A stretch of 64,000 nucleotides of DNA from Talaromyces rugulosus (lineage: Eukaryota; Ascomycota; Eurotiomycetes; Eurotiales; Trichocomaceae): positions 4,092,001 through 4,156,000 of the forward strand of contig NC_049562.1 in assembly GCF_013368755.1 (NCBI RefSeq), read 5' to 3'. Both the position numbers and the translations under genes were made by a program. Position 1 is the stretch's first letter, and each line of letters begins with the position of its first letter. Below are positions 46,855 through 57,612 of the stretch, piece by piece. The notes under the pieces were generated by a model, which saw only the letters and a program-made list of their open reading frames with translations, was not told the origin of the DNA and made no database searches.

Positions 46855-49800
46855 CTAAAAAGAAACTAACTTACTCTTCGTACAAATTTCCTGCGCTAAT
46901 GTCTCAATCGAGCCACTAGACAATAACTCCAAGACCTGCAGGTTGGCCTCGAACTCCCTTGTGATGAAATTCCGCACTTCGATCGCCACCAGCGAATCTA
47001 AAGCGTAATTTGATAGTGAGGCGGTAACATCCATGTCCTCAATTTCCAACATCAGAACCGACGATATCTTGTTTTTTAGGCCATTGCACACTACATTTCG
47101 GGCTTCTTCAAGAGATGGTGCTGCCCTGAGAGCATCGTTGAAAGAGAACGCCACAGCCTGCCCGTCCGAACCACCAGCGGCTGCAGCCTCTGCTGCTAGA
47201 CGAGCGTGTTTGAACTTGGCATCATCGGTCCAGAATGGAGCAGGGTTTGTGATGCGAAGCCCCGTGATAGTATGGCTATTGCAAGTGAGAGCCAGGTTTC
47301 CATCGATGGCGGCTTCAAGTAGTGCCAACACTTCTGCTTCACATATCGTATCGCTTGCAAGATTCCGCGCGACTTCGGCAGCAGCTTCGAGATTTTCTGC
47401 AAGGTAACCTGCATCGGAAACCGCGGTTAGGTCAATGGACGAGCCAGGTAGGCCTAGAGTGATGCGGTGTTGGACAAAGGCGTTGAGGAATGTGTTGGCT
47501 GCAGAGTACGCTGCCTGACCTCGGTTTCCAACCGTGCCTGCGGCGGATGAGAGTACGACGAAGAAGTCGAGAGGTACAGCATTCAGAGCGTGGTGGAAGT
47601 TCCAGGCGCCTTGCACTTTGGATTTAACAACTTCGGTATATTCGTGGTAGGCCATTTTTTCGAACAAGACATCCTGCTTTATGTTAGCACTTCAAGATTT
47701 TCAATGTCATCAGCATAGATCGGAATCTTACATGAAGTACCATGGCACCATGGATGACACCTTTGACTGGAGGCATGCTAGCCAAATCAACCTCGATGAG
47801 TTTCTTCACTGATTCGACATCTGAGACATCGCATTGCTGCACTAGGATGTTCACCCCAGATGTTGCAACATCGTCGATCAACTGCTTTACTTTTCCAGAT
47901 GAAGCTCCGCTTCTAGAAACAAGGACAATATTCTTTGCTCCTTTACCGGCCATCCATCTTGCCATGCTTCGGCCTAGGCCACCAGTGCCGCCAATCAAGA
48001 TGTATAAACCGTCTGCGGAGAGCAGCTTTTCTAACTTATTCGAAGGAGGTGCCTATATTTTTTAAACTTGTTAGTATTCAAATATTTTGAGTTGTGGTAT
48101 AAGTTACTAACCATGACTTCATCCTCTGGCTGAGGCAAAATAACCAACTTGCCCTCTTGATGTCCCCCTTTCAAGAGCTTGAATATAGACTCAACATTCG
48201 AGATCGGGAAAGTTTGAATGGGAAGATCAGGCCTTATCTTGCCACCATTCACAAGTTCAGACACATTCGAAACAAGCCGCTTCATCAATTTTTGCTTCTC
48301 AACGGCCACGGATATCAAATCGACTGACATGAAACTCCTGTTGCTCGCGATACCAGTCGTCTCCAGCCTGATATTGGAATTTTGCTGGCCAATCTCGACG
48401 AATCGACCAAAATTGCCCAGCCTGTCCCAAAGTTTGGTAACCGTGCCGTTGTCGGCGGGAAGACAATTCAAAACGACATCGAACCGGGATTCCCTTTTCT
48501 CGTGGTGACCAGAAAGAAGTCCACGGCTTGAAAAAATATGATCGTCATGTAAGCCATGCATGTTCTTAAGAACTTCTTTGTTTTCGACTTTTTCAACGGT
48601 AGCGAATGTATTCGCTCCTATCATCCGAGCTAGCGAAATAGCAGCCTGGCCAACTAGGGAGGCAGCGCCATGAATTAATATAGATTCATCTTCCTGGAGC
48701 TGTCCCAACTGAATTAGCCCGTAGTATGCCGTGCAATAAGCTACGGGTATTGCAGCCGCTGTCTCGAAAGACACATCGTCGTTGATCCGGAACGCGAACC
48801 CTGCTTTTGTTCGAGTGTAGTTCGAGTAAACACCATGGGAGACTGAGACACAGGCAATCCGATCTCCGACTTTAAAGTTGGAAACGGTGTTTCCAACCTT
48901 CGTGATAATGCCACTGCACTCGATGCCGAAGATACCACGCTCAACCTGTTCCGCTGGAATGGTGTCGTCTCTGGAATTCACACCTATTGCTTTGACCTCT
49001 ACCTCAATCTCATCATCTGGTATAGGTTCTTCTGTTGAATAGTCATCGACAAAATGCAGAGTTTCAAGCATGCCAGATGTTCCAATGGTCAGCTTCAATG
49101 GGCGGCTATCTTGGAAGAATCGTGTAGGTACGAGGAAAGATCCCTTTGCTTTCTTGCCCACGTATGCATTCATATCAGAATCGTCGATGACACGGGGAGT
49201 GAAGAAACTTCCTCCCTTTTCTATGAATTCCAATTCGCAATTCAGCTTAGCCTCAGGACCAAATGCAGCCTTGAAAACTTCAAGGATTGCTTTGACGGTG
49301 TCTTCTGTGTTGAGAACAGATTCTGAATCCAAATCTAAAGTTGCAAACTTAAGCAACCTTTCCGAACGAATACTTCTACTCAGTCCGGTTACCATGTTTG
49401 CATCAGGATTCTGAGAATTGGCATATGCACCTCGCACAACCCAGAGAATTCCATCAACACCCGTCAGCATCTTCTGCAATGCACAGAATTGAGTGGATGT
49501 GATGGATGGTAGCAGAGACTTGTCCAGCTCTGGTAGGAACAAGCAGACCTTTTTATCAGTATCCAGGTCCGTCAAAGTGCCAGCCTCTGGCTTGGCCCCA
49601 GTCAAACGCTCCAATTCATAGGATAACTCTGATACAAGGGGTTTTTGGCATTCTGAACCGCTGTGGACAATTGCCAGCTTTCCCCCAAGGAAGCCGTACG
49701 AATCATTCGTTGTACCATTTGTGACTCCATTTGTGACTCCATTTGTGACTCCATTTGTGACTCCATTTGTGACTCCATTTGTGACTCCATTTGTGACTCC

Positions 49801-52800
49801 ATTTGTGACTCCATTTGTGACTCCATTTGTGACTCCATTTGTGACTCCATTTGTGACTCCATTTGTAACTCCATTTGTGACGCCATTTGTGATTCCGTTC
49901 GTAATGCCATTTGTGACACCATTTACATGATTCGGGGGCTCACAAGTATGTCCGTTTGGAAGGCTGTCAGAGTTCAAACTGTTCAATGGTTGGAGAATGG
50001 GTTCCCAATCCAGCTTGTAACAGAGCTGTTTATAAGGGCCTTCAGTCTCGGCGGTCATATCACTATTCGGGATAGGAGAAATTGTCAAGTCATCCAGGGT
50101 TATCACCTGCTTGGAGTCGCTTGTAGTCGCAAACATCGACATCTGGACGGGTTTGAAGTGCGACTGCGGTCGAACCCCTTTACAGAACCCTCGTAGAGTG
50201 TTACCAGGCGTGTTTGTGATATTCGCGATGTCCCGGGAAATATGTAGACTCCCAATAGACGAAGTGAGGTAGATTGTGTCCATGGGAGTCTGTCCTGCTC
50301 CAAGAGTGAGCCAGTATGTTTCAATCAGTTGTTCTAGTAGCGTCGGATGAATGACCATGCTCGTCTGGTATCCGTCTGGCATGTCCTCGGCCGTATCCAT
50401 CACCGTGATATCGGCCACGGAACATTCATCGTTGATTTGGCAGTTATTCAGGCCTTGGAAACTGGGTCCATATGACACTCCAAGCTCAGAGAGAGAGTTG
50501 TACACCGTGGTCTTATCCACAGGGGTTTGTTGAGCACTTGTAATTTTGGTGATAGCTGCGCGCAATAGATCATCGGCATTGTCATCACCATCAACCTCGT
50601 CGCGACCCCTAGATTCAGTGGCAATCAATCCTTTACAGTGCTCTGTCCAGCCCTTGCTAGCCGTCCACGAGTGAATTCGGAACTCGTCCCAGACACTAGA
50701 AGCGACAAGGGTACTGCTCTCCTGGTGAGGCCGCAGCTGAAGAGTCACTTCAACGTCGCTCTCTGATATCATCAATGGCTTGATGACAGCAACGTTACGA
50801 AGAACGAAGTCATCATACTCCGCATTCCGTAGAGTTGCTTTTTGAGATGCGGCCTCCACTGCCATTGCGATAAAACCAGATATTGGGAACAGGGTTAGAG
50901 ACTGAACTTTATGATGGCGAAGCCAAGGAAGGTCATCAATACGCAAGATATTTCTCCAAATTGGCTCCAGATCATTGGAGTAATCGGCTATTGTTCCGAT
51001 GAGATCGTTGCGAGGCGTTTGTCGATTATTGTGCTTTTTCACGAAGCGCGACTCGTGCCAGTATCTTGTTTGATGGTTCCAAGGATAACCAGGCATATCC
51101 ACCAGTAACTCAGGTGAACCACACGGCCTTGGACTATTGATGGCACTCAAGTCAAGAGTAACTCTTTTGACAAACAACATAGCCGCCAAGTCCATCATCG
51201 TTTCAACCGCATCTTTATTTCTAACGAGGGTCGCACCGTAGGATATTTTGGCAGCGTCAGGACCGTTAGCCCTCAAGATCTGTTTAACCGGCCCCGCGAG
51301 CGCAGAGTGAGGTCCAATCTCGATAATAATATCGACGCCTGTTTTGTTACCATTCGCTGGCTCGGACATAGTCGTTACTGCCTCCGTGAACCGTACTGGT
51401 TTTGTCAGGTTCTCTACCCAATAAGAAGGCTCAATCGTTGAACCATCGACGACGTGTCCGAATAAAGAAGAGCTGAACTTTATGTCAGTCGATTTGGGTA
51501 GATCGAGCGATTGGATGGCTTGTAGATAGCTTTCAGCTACCAAGTCCATATGGTGAGAATGGTAGGCCTTGTTGACATGAAGCTTTCTGTTAAAAATTTC
51601 CTTTGTCTGCAAAAGAGCCTGAAGTTCGTCAATGGCGGGCTCGTCCCCTGAGATTGTTAAGCTACTTGGACTGTTGAAGCATGCGATATTAACCTTTCCG
51701 GTGGTGGTTAATTGGGCGAATAATGGCATGATTTCCTCTTCACTACAGCCGACCGCCATCATGGAGCCCCTGAGCTTAGGGAACTTCTTCTCCAATTCTA
51801 TAGTGGCCATGCCCCGATGGTATGAAAGTGCGATGCAAGATTCAAGAGGCAAAATACCAGCTGCGTAAGCCGCCGCAATTTCACCACTCGAGTGGCCAGT
51901 AACGGTAGCAGGGGATACTCCCCATGCTCGGAGTAAGTCGGTCAGAGCTAGCTGAATTGCTGTGCATGCGGGTTGACTGATATGCGCTTCATTGACGCGC
52001 GACGTCGATTCGTCTTTGTTCAGCTCCTCTATTCATAAGAATGTTAGTAACTGTGCATGGGATATCGAGTGTTTGGCCACAAACGTACCGATGAGGGAAA
52101 ATGGTGCGCCAAATGAGACTAGACATCTGTCACACGCGTCAATAGCCGATGAAAATACAGGGAACTGTTGATATAGTTCACGGCCCATTGCATTCCACTG
52201 AGCTCCTTGGCCTGTGAAAACAAACCCGATACTAGGTGCCTCCATTGCCTGGGCTGGAGAAATCTTTCCGCTATTCAACGCCTTGATCAAGTCGAATGAC
52301 GATGTGGCTGAGATGGCAACTCTGTACTGCATCAGGGACCGTCGTTGGCCAAGAGTGTATGCAAGGTTGCTCATTAAATCGTTTTGAAAAATTTCCGGTC
52401 TCCGTTCCAGGTAGATGGTGAGGTTGCTCATCAACTTTTCTGCAGTATTTTTGTCATGGGCAGAGAGAACAAAGAGCTTTCTAGATTGAACTGCTGATTC
52501 TGCTAATGGGACCTGTTGATCTTGCACAAAAGGTGCATGCTCAAGGACAATGTGAGCATTGGTGCCTCCAAATCCGAAGTTGTTTACGCTTGCGAATCGC
52601 TTTTGTTTCGGCCACGGCCGCTGGGTCACGGGGACCTTATAATGTCATCAGATGTTATCAGAAAGAGAATAGGATACACAGAGTTATATTTACCTTCAGG
52701 TTCCATTGAGGAAAGGGAATTTTCTCGTTTGGCTTTTTGAAGTCGTAATTAGGTAGGATGAACCCGCGCTCCAACATCATTGTTGTTTTGATCACCGACA

Positions 52801-54271
52801 CGATGCCTGTACAATACTATTGTTAGCGTATATTGACGTGACATTTATAATATGTTCTGTACATACCAGATGCAGCCTCCAAGTGGCCGATGTTTGATTT
52901 CACAGATCCAACGAAGAGAGGGTTTCTGGCTGATCTGCCTTCACTGAAGACATTGTGTATTGCTGTTGCTTCTAGTGGGTCTCCAACCTTGGTACCTGTT
53001 CCATGGGCTTCGACATATCCAGTATCTGTAGGGGAGATGCCCGCATTTTTATAGACGGATTTCATGAGGGACTCTGAATAAGTAAGCTTTGAGCCACTTT
53101 GGGTCATAATTTTTCCAGAAAACCAGGGAGCTCAAGTACCTTGTGCTGATGCATTCGGCATGGTTATTCCAGGAGTTCTTCCATCCTGGTTAACACCACT
53201 GGCGGCAATTACCGCTCTGATAACATCGTTGTCCTTCTGAGCTTGTTCTAAAGATTTCAAAATCACTATCCCACATCCCTCGCCACGCCCATACCCTGTT
53301 CCTCGGTTATCGAAGGAGAATGACCTTCCTTCATTCGAAAATAACCTGGATTTTTTTAAGCCACAGTACGACTACAATGTCCTTTCAGAGATAGAAAGAG
53401 AGAGAAAAGCCTACCTTGACTTTGCCATAGACACCCAGTACTCAGGTAGCATATTTAGATGACATCCTCCAACAATTGCCAATTCGGATTCTCCACTTTG
53501 TAAGCTTTTGCAAGCTTGATGTACAGCGACTAGGCTGGATGAGCAGGCGGTATCGATTGTAAGGCTAGGGCCTTGTAAATCAAAAAAATGAGAAATTCTG
53601 TTTGATTGCATTGCCGAAGCACAACCTTGTCTTAACTTAGTAACTTGAAGCTACATAATAACACAAAAATTCCATGACTCAAGGAACATAAATTGAAACT
53701 TACCGGTGGCTTCATGCATAGGAATAGTGTCCGTGTCCGCAAATAACTGGTGCTCATATTCGGAAGGTGAACCGCCAATAAAAACGCCGACCTGTTTCCG
53801 AACAATGTGGTGTTTGGGAATTCCCGCATTGTCGAGAGCTTCGAAGGTGCATTCGAGCAAGAGGCGCTGTAGGGGATCCATGGAGATTGCCTCGGAAGCA
53901 GTCAGACCGAAAAACGGGGCATCGAACAAGCCCACGTCTTCTTTGAGAAAACATCCCCCAGCGGCATTGTGGCAACCACTTTTTCCCGGGTTTGGATGAT
54001 AAAAGCTATTGGAGTCGAATCTTTCCTTTGGGATCTCTGACCAGCCGTTTCGAGCTCGAGAGCATAGCTCCCAGAATTCTTCCGGAGTGCTGATGTTACC
54101 AGGCAGGCGACAGGACATGCCGACGATAGCAATTGGCTTTTTAGCAGACACGTCTGATTTACTATAGCCATCCACGTAGCCTTTGGTGTAAGCATCTTTG
54201 TATATATTCGTATAGCCCTCCACGCCTATAACGGCGTTGGCGTCGCCATTCGCAGCTACAGGCGACTCCAT
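46855..54271 (-). CDS. Highly reducing type I polyketide synthase
   Basis: Nine exons (54271-53704, 53625-53415, 53345-53140, 53073-52867, 52806-52694, 52635-52089, 52028-48112, 48052-47732, 47673-46855) give 2302 aa. Order: KS (DTACSSS with Cys217; [15 protein letters not shown]), AT ([14 protein letters not shown]), DH (His in [13 protein letters not shown]; the expected HPxxLD reads HPTLLE), a (TNGV)n linker at about residues 1317-1388, structural psiKR ([15 protein letters not shown]), ER ([24 protein letters not shown]), KR ([27 protein letters not shown]), ACP ([12 protein letters not shown]). There is no methyltransferase and no releasing domain. It makes a reduced, unbranched-type chain of unknown length on the ACP. 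Release probably depends on the divergent FSH hydrolase. The DH may be weak. Confidence 0.93.
49715..49930 (+). repeat. 12-bp coding minisatellite in the PKS gene
   Basis: Plus-strand unit CCATTTGTGACT, twelve perfect copies at 49715-49858 and about six diverged copies to 49930. On the coding (minus) strand it is in frame and yields Thr-Asn-Gly-Val repeats with some Ile/Thr variants at the older edge. Confidence 0.95.
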
Positions 54272-54915
54272 TGTAGGAAGGCCGAGTGAAAAAAAAACGG
54301 AAGTAGTAAAATGGTCACCCTCCGTTTAGAACATGTAAAGAGAGAGGGTTTATAAGTCCGTCTCTATGGGAGCTAGTCGCATTCCCAATCTCACGTTCTG
54401 GCCTGACAATCACCAAGTTGTCCGATAATCCACATTCAGGTAACCCGAGCAAACGACTAGAAACATCTAAGTCAATTAAAGTGATCAACGCTTATTAGGA
54501 TCTGTCGCTATCGCAGGTTGGCAGCGTACGTGTATGTATACGAAGGGCTAGCGTATTCGGGCCAGCCCCAGAATTCTCGACGCTGTCCCACAGATAGCCA
54601 TGTTTGAATAGTGCTGAGACGCTAATATTAAGCACTTGGTTGCGCAATATAGAAACAGGATGATCAAGAGAAATTTGTGAAATGCTTTTTTTACACCCTA
54701 AGCTCTTTGTGGAACTCCGATGCAGATAGGAGCGTGAAACTATCGTCCTATCAACGCCCTGCGATGTAGTACTAGTAGCTTGCAACTCAAGGTCTTCTTA
54801 CCTTGTCTTACACCATTGGCCCAGTCATGCAACCTCCGTCTCAAAATTTAGGCAAAAAGTGTAACAACATAGCAGCGCCGTTAGCTGTATGAGTTTCCAC
54901 GGGCGAGGTGGGAAT

Positions 54916-54938
54916 GCGGGAAATGAAGGTACGCCTAA
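54916..54938 (+). promoter_or_regulatory. 23-bp duplicated element, copy 1
   Basis: Core GGGAAATGAAGGTACGCC inside a 23-bp match (GCG... to ...CTAA) identical to copy 2 at 55101; CATGTCAC follows both copies a short distance on. Candidate co-regulatory site. Confidence 0.5.
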
Positions 54939-55100
54939 GTGTTTTTTTTCTTCATGTCACATGTGGGCAGGGGTGTTGATAGGGCGACAGCTTTAGATAG
55001 TTTCACACGTCTATCTGTTGGAGTTCCACAAAGAGCCTAGGATGTAAAGAATCGGTTCATAAACGGTACCGTTAGCGGTTTAAATCGGTGAAGCGTAAAC

Positions 55101-55123
55101 GCGGGAAATGAAGGTACGCCTAA
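55101..55123 (+). promoter_or_regulatory. 23-bp duplicated element, copy 2
   Basis: Second identical copy, same orientation, 185 bp from copy 1 and about 150 bp before the hydrolase start. Confidence 0.5.
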
Positions 55124-55273
55124 TTCCCATGTCACCAAGGACGATCCCGTCCCCTGTGTTCATAACTTCCCATCTCTCTTCTCTTCTGACAACCATTTGT
55201 ATATATATGAACTCTCTATGAATGTTAGGGATTAGGTAAATAATCCCGGTTCCTGGTTATCTTGCACGTCATC

Positions 55274-56397
55274 ATGCGATTTCTGTGTCTCTGTGGAGCA
55301 TATGGAAGCTCGGACGTAAGTGATTTACACAGCTTTCTTCGACAAAACGTCAGGAAAACTCCCCTTTGGAAAGAATATGTACACCGTCACAATGTCAAAT
55401 TTGGTCATACGCTATGCACGAATGCGACTGAAGTTTCCTCTCCTCCGTTTTTTGGTACCGGACTAGAACATTGAAGCACAGACTAACACCCAAAACAGAA
55501 GTTTGAGGTCCAGCTCGGTATGTACATTACATACATACACTCTTTGTGAGGACGCACCAACAACGTTGAATGATCCTGACATCTGGTATCCTGCAGCTCC
55601 TCTAGTCAAAGAACTACGGTCAGATAACACTGCCGAATTTAAGTTTATTCACGGCCCTGTTGAGGTGTTCCCTCCGAAAACATTCGAGACCTACTTTGGC
55701 CGTGGTCCGTATTATCGATTCATCAAGCCAGTTGATGCCAAGGATGGCACCAGCGACGTCCTTGATCGGATTCGAAACTTTCCAAAGGGTGCAACTGCAG
55801 AAGATCAGATGCGGGCATTGATGGGGCCTACGATTGGAACCCCTATGCCCAACCTCGATAACCCTATCTACCATAGCTCGCAAGAGGGGATTGCTTATCT
55901 CTACGATATTATGGAAAGAGATGGACCCTTTGATGGGATTATCGGTTACTCGGAGGGCGCAACCGTCGCGGCGACTCTTTTACTACATGAACAACGGAGA
56001 TTTGAGGTAGAGGGCAGAGTGCCGATGTTCAAATGTGCTGTATTCTTTGCTGGGTGGCCGCCTATGAATCCGGATTTAAATGCGGTCGTTTTGGCAGACG
56101 AGTCGGACTTGCAAATAACCATTCCGACCTGCCATGTAAGTAAGTACTCACTCATATGCTCTGCATATCTCCACTACTCCTTTTGCTGGGAGAATATTTG
56201 GAATTCTAACTCGCTATACAGTTGGATCTTTGGACCCGTACCTAGGAGGCTCTATGTCGCTTTATAACCTCTGTGACTTGGACACTGCATTTCTCTTCGA
56301 TCATGCCAAAGGCCACACCTTGCCAAGAGATCGCGAGACTGTGAAAGAACTAGGGGACACCATCCGGATGATGTGCTCAAGTATTCTATCCGATTGA
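55274..56397 (+). CDS. FSH1-type serine hydrolase (probable PKS-releasing thioesterase)
   Basis: Four exons (55274-55315, 55499-55517, 55597-56139, 56222-56397; the second is 19 bp) give 259 aa. Start MRFLCLCGAYGSSDKFEVQL matches the FSH family (MKxLCLHGxGxxxxxFxxQL, with Cys where His is usual at position 7). The alpha/beta hydrolase triad is complete: Ser139 in GYSEG, Asp206 in GSLDPY, His233 in GHTLPR. FSH proteins in reducing PKS clusters, such as LovG, hydrolyse the ACP-bound product; the divergent position next to a PKS with no releasing domain suggests the same job here. Homology to general FSH1 esterases alone would also fit a detoxifying esterase. Confidence 0.88.
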
Positions 56398-57612
56398 GCC
56401 GAGATTGAGGTTTCAATAGAAGTCAGATTTGACCGGAGCTACCTCGTTAGATACCGCTTTACGTGACGACTTTGGTACTCCCCCCGCAGTGCCTACCATA
56501 TTGTCGATGTTTAGTCTTTCCAGCGAATACGGAGTGAGATTTATCCATTAATGCAATTGCACGCCGTCTGGAACGGGGTGCTATAGAGAGCTGACATTCA
56601 TATATTCATAGACCAGACTCGAAGTCCATGCTCTACATGTATTATACTGCCGGAAACTCCGAGATTATTAAGCCTGAATTAGAATTTGAATCTTGTACGG
56701 GGTAGTTAACTTACTACTACTGGAAAGTTAAATTATAAACTTCACTAGAGGTATTATAAATACGCGTAATGTCATTCTTGCGACCCGATGATCTGCATCG
56801 TGCATATTGATGATCTTCATCGGTATATGCAGTGACAGGATCGCCTCATAATCGCTAACCCTTTTCGGATAAAACAACCGCATGGTTATACGAGCACGGT
56901 CTCCTGGTGGCCTAAGGTTCTCCGTAGCATACATATGTGTGCATTTCTAGTATCATCCGTAAAGCGGATCCTGCCATTGTTTCACAAAAATCTATCGCAA
57001 TCTCGGCGAAACCAACAAAGAGACCCCGACCCTTGCAGATGCCCGGAGCTAATAGGATGGACACGTGTAGGAGACAATTCAAACAATTCAAATCTCAATA
57101 CTTACCAATACAGGGGAACGTGGCCGTGATAGGCTAGAGACACTAAGGCCAAGGCCAGGCAGTGAACTAGTCTAGATAGCAAGCCTAAAACTCTAGACGT
57201 CGTATTGTAACAGTCAGCTACTCCGTATGCAGGGGTGATATCAATGATAATAGTAATAATGATAACGATAGCTTGGTACAACCGGCCGGGATTGGAATCA
57301 TCATAGCTTTGGATTAAGTGAGTCTTGGACGTTCTCCCCGGACCATGTTTACTTCGTATCTACGGAATATCGGAAAATTAACCATAACGAGGAATAGTCT
57401 ACTGCTCCGCGATAATATGAGCATCAAATGAATCATAGGGCACACAGTGATAGCCAGAGTCTCAAAATTATTGCCATCAGCCGTCCTCCACGTACGGGCT
57501 TGTCCTTTTTTTTTTTTTTAAAAAATCAAAAAGGACTGGAGTGGGCAGGTAATTGCGAATACTATAGCTCACATCCAAAAATTACACAACCGAAGACTCG
57601 GTTTCAGCAAAC
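56398..57612. other. Spacer between hydrolase and ABC transporter
   Basis: 1.2 kb, mostly featureless; a TGATAATAGTAATAATGATAACGATA stretch at 57245 is a diverged trinucleotide tract, and T12 occurs at 57508. No gene supported. Confidence 0.4.

Larger units (their letters stand above)
54272..55273. promoter_or_regulatory. Divergent PKS / FSH hydrolase promoter region
   Basis: 1.0 kb between divergent starts. It holds two identical 23-bp elements (see next entries), an A8 run just upstream of the PKS ATG, and a TATATATATGAAC stretch (55201) on the hydrolase side. No ORF is supported. Confidence 0.55.

Noticed and set aside
49663..50196. Plus-strand ORFs full of repeats over the PKS minisatellite, CRISPR-like at first glance
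   Set aside because: The repeats are tandem without spacers and in frame in the PKS on the other strand.
50850..50960. Ser instead of Gly in the DH HxxxGxxxxP motif as evidence of a dead DH
   Set aside because: As far as I remember, fungal reducing PKSs often carry HxVQS here, so it is not diagnostic; only the Asp-to-Glu change is reported.
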